Shown here one piece after another: positions 62,834 through 64,000 of a DNA stretch of 64,000 nucleotides (position 1 is the stretch's first letter; each line of letters starts with the position of its first letter). This stretch comes from Nitrososphaerota archaeon. Lineage in GTDB: Archaea > Thermoproteota > Nitrososphaeria > Nitrososphaerales > JACPRH01. Both the position numbers and the translations under genes were made by a program. The stretch lies in contig JAMCPI010000014.1 of assembly GCA_023379805.1 (NCBI GenBank), positions 186,001 to 250,000 of the forward strand, in the 5' to 3' direction. The notes under the pieces were generated by a model. It saw nothing but the letters and a program-made list of their open reading frames with translations. It was not told where the DNA came from and did not search any database.

Positions 62834-63341
62834 TCGGCTTCACCTCCGCAGAGTAATCGTTAAACTGAGCATCTTCAAACTCAACCAGTTCTTCACCGTT
62901 AGAACTGGTGATCGTGATTTTGGCCGCATGGAGCGTTCCCTGGCTCTTCTCGACATCGTTACTGTTCAGTTCAGGAATATTGATTATAGCAGCGTAGCCT
63001 GAAACCGTCTCACCGTCTCTGAAGACAATACTGTATAGGGTGTGCCAGCTCTTCTTCGCGGGGCGCCGCCTCGCCTCGGTTCTCCAAACAGCATCAAACC
63101 GTCGGTGAAGAAGAGTACGAATCACCTCCTTCAACAACCTCATCTCAACGACCCGTTTCGGATGAAAATCCGGTTCAGAAGCAGCTCGTCGGAGAAGCCG
63201 ACCCCAATCCGCGTTCAAAGGCTCAGAAGCTTGTGAGGCAGGTACAATCCCTCTTCTAAGCTCTTCAATCAGCAAATCCCTAACGCTGACAACTGCCCTC
63301 TGGCCTACAGACTGACCCTGACCGCGACGACGAACAGCCAA
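62787..63341 (-). CDS. unrecognised basic protein upstream of kae1
   Basis: A 184-aa basic protein with no family I can name. It has an Arg-rich N-terminus (MAVRRRGQG), helices rich in Leu/Arg in the middle (RVVEMRLLKEVIRTLLHRRF), and a beta-rich second half (TLHAAKITITSSNGEELVEF). No signal peptide, cysteine pair or catalytic motif is seen. The kae1 ribosome site and ATA codon lie inside its last 16 codons, so it is tightly coupled to KEOPS. An RNA- or ribosome-linked role is a guess from context. Confidence 0.65.
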   Translation of the reverse strand: MAVRRRGQGQSVGQRAVVSVRDLLIEELRRGIVPASQASEPLNADWGRLLRRAASEPDFHPKRVVEMRLLKEVIRTLLHRRFDAVWRTEARRRPAKKSWHTLYSIVFRDGETVSGYAAIINIPELNSNDVEKSQGTLHAAKITITSSNGEELVEFEDAQFNDYSAEVKPNIEILGSLYRRTRKL

Positions 63342-63430
63342 CTACGACCATAGCCTACCCGGTTGCGGCTTATAATCGAATTGTTGTTGTCAGAAATCAT
63401 TATTACCACGGGGTCTGCTCGACACTCGTC

Positions 63431-63889
63431 TTGAAGCCGATTCTAGCCTCCGCCGAGATCAGGTTCTTCGCCCAAGCCACCGAGGACGAAACCAGATTGG
63501 TGAAAACCGTCTCTGAGAGGCTGCGGATCCCTGAGGAGCAGTTTGAAAAAGAGAGTCTGGAGGGTCACTTCACAAACCCCATCATCAGTTTCAGAGCACA
63601 CATAACAGGCACAAACGCAGACCGCTTCGCAAAAGGGCTCGCCCTACTTTTCAATGAAATCGACAGGGAAACCGTACTTCGAAACATTCCTAACTGCATG
63701 GATGAGCATGGAGCACTCTACCTGAGAGTCGACAAGCAGAGCCTCTTCACCAGCAAGCTCAAAGAATCCCAAATCGACGCAGTGAGAATCAGGTTGAAGC
63801 CCAGATTCAAAGCAGAACCCTTGAAGATGGCTGAGACACACCGCAACCTGCTAACAGCTCCACCTATGAAAAATGTTCCAGAAAAGTGA
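63431..63889 (+). CDS. RNA-binding protein, COG1325 type
   Basis: A 152-aa protein with the dsRBD-like fold of the archaeal COG1325 family, predicted to act with the exosome. It has the LEGHFTNPIISFRAHITG strand pair and GALYLRVDKQSLF near residue 100. The start is TTG. Divergent from the kae1 cluster. Confidence 0.8.
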   Translation: MKPILASAEIRFFAQATEDETRLVKTVSERLRIPEEQFEKESLEGHFTNPIISFRAHITGTNADRFAKGLALLFNEIDRETVLRNIPNCMDEHGALYLRVDKQSLFTSKLKESQIDAVRIRLKPRFKAEPLKMAETHRNLLTAPPMKNVPEK

Positions 63890-63977
63890 AGCGACCTTAA
63901 TAGCCTTCGAATTTCTGCATAAAGCTTATTAGCCGCCCGAGGAGAATTCACGTTTATCTAAGCATTAGGTGGCCATA

Positions 63978-64000
63978 ATGCTGAACATGCGTCTTAATGC
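63978..64000 (+). CDS. possible start of next gene, cut by window
   Basis: An ATG at 63978 (MLNMRLN) lies about 22-25 bp behind a TATA-like GTTTATCTAA (about 63952-63961). Only seven codons are visible, so nothing can be said of the product. Confidence 0.35.

Overview
This window is archaeal. The 16S rRNA carries the archaeal 5' motif TCCGGTTGATCCTGCCGG. The proteins include eL15, eS1 (S3Ae), uS15 in its archaeal form, Cdc48, FEN1, Pth2, a geranylgeranyl-reductase-type flavoprotein, aEF-1B, archaeal RecJ and KEOPS subunits. The 16S-23S spacer has no tRNA-Ala, and promoters are TATA/BRE type with many very short or absent leaders. Together with a secreted PQQ-type beta-propeller protein, this suggests a TACK archaeon, perhaps a non-ammonia-oxidising Nitrososphaeria/Thaumarchaeota-like lineage. 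The rank is inference; I could not run a 16S comparison.

Layout. 1-4500: rRNA operon on the minus strand (23S cut by the window edge, spacer, 16S, leader, promoter), with a 13-bp pre-16S processing stem. 4600-9560: thioredoxin reductase, a dihydrolipoamide-dehydrogenase-like flavoprotein, Pth2, GGR, a Zn-ribbon/EF-1B pair. 9577-10299: an IS6/IS240-like insertion sequence with intact ends and target duplication but a frameshifted transposase. 10361-33360: housekeeping genes (Cdc48, FEN1-TruD, eL15, SerA-like, FNR-type flavoprotein, CBS protein, HAD, YchF, NAD kinase with a winged-helix tail, MgtA-type Mg2+ ATPase, a triple cation-efflux-domain protein, NadC-AspDH, an ABC-2 exporter, hemerythrin, NadA, eS1).

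33640-50470 is a defence and accessory island. It holds an HNH/CFI-box protein, Cas6, a type I-B interference operon (cas8b1/cst1-cas7-cas5-cas3), an adaptation operon (cas2-csa1-cas1-cas4), a 44-repeat CRISPR array, a solitary DNA methyltransferase, a Fic protein with a large palindrome over its promoter, a collapsed vapBC remnant and an orphan AbrB-type antitoxin.

50550-55910: two secreted, C-terminally anchored proteins (a FecR-like/Ig-like protein and a PQQ beta-propeller protein). They share a C-terminal anchor motif, a promoter motif and a 3' hairpin, so they look like one cell-surface system. 56115-63890: Dph6, SerRS, Pcc1, RecJ, uS15, an ITPase, Bud32, Kae1, an unrecognised gene and a COG1325-type RNA-binding protein.

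The most unusual signals are: cas1 and kae1 both lack ATG/GTG/TTG before their conserved N-termini but have an ATA codon 6 nt after a Shine-Dalgarno match; coding strands switch abruptly from G/T-rich to C/A-rich along the direction of transcription within several genes; and the paired surface proteins share cis-elements. NAD synthesis is well represented (AspDH, NadA, NadC, NAD kinase), as is the t6A (KEOPS) apparatus (Pcc1, Bud32, Kae1).
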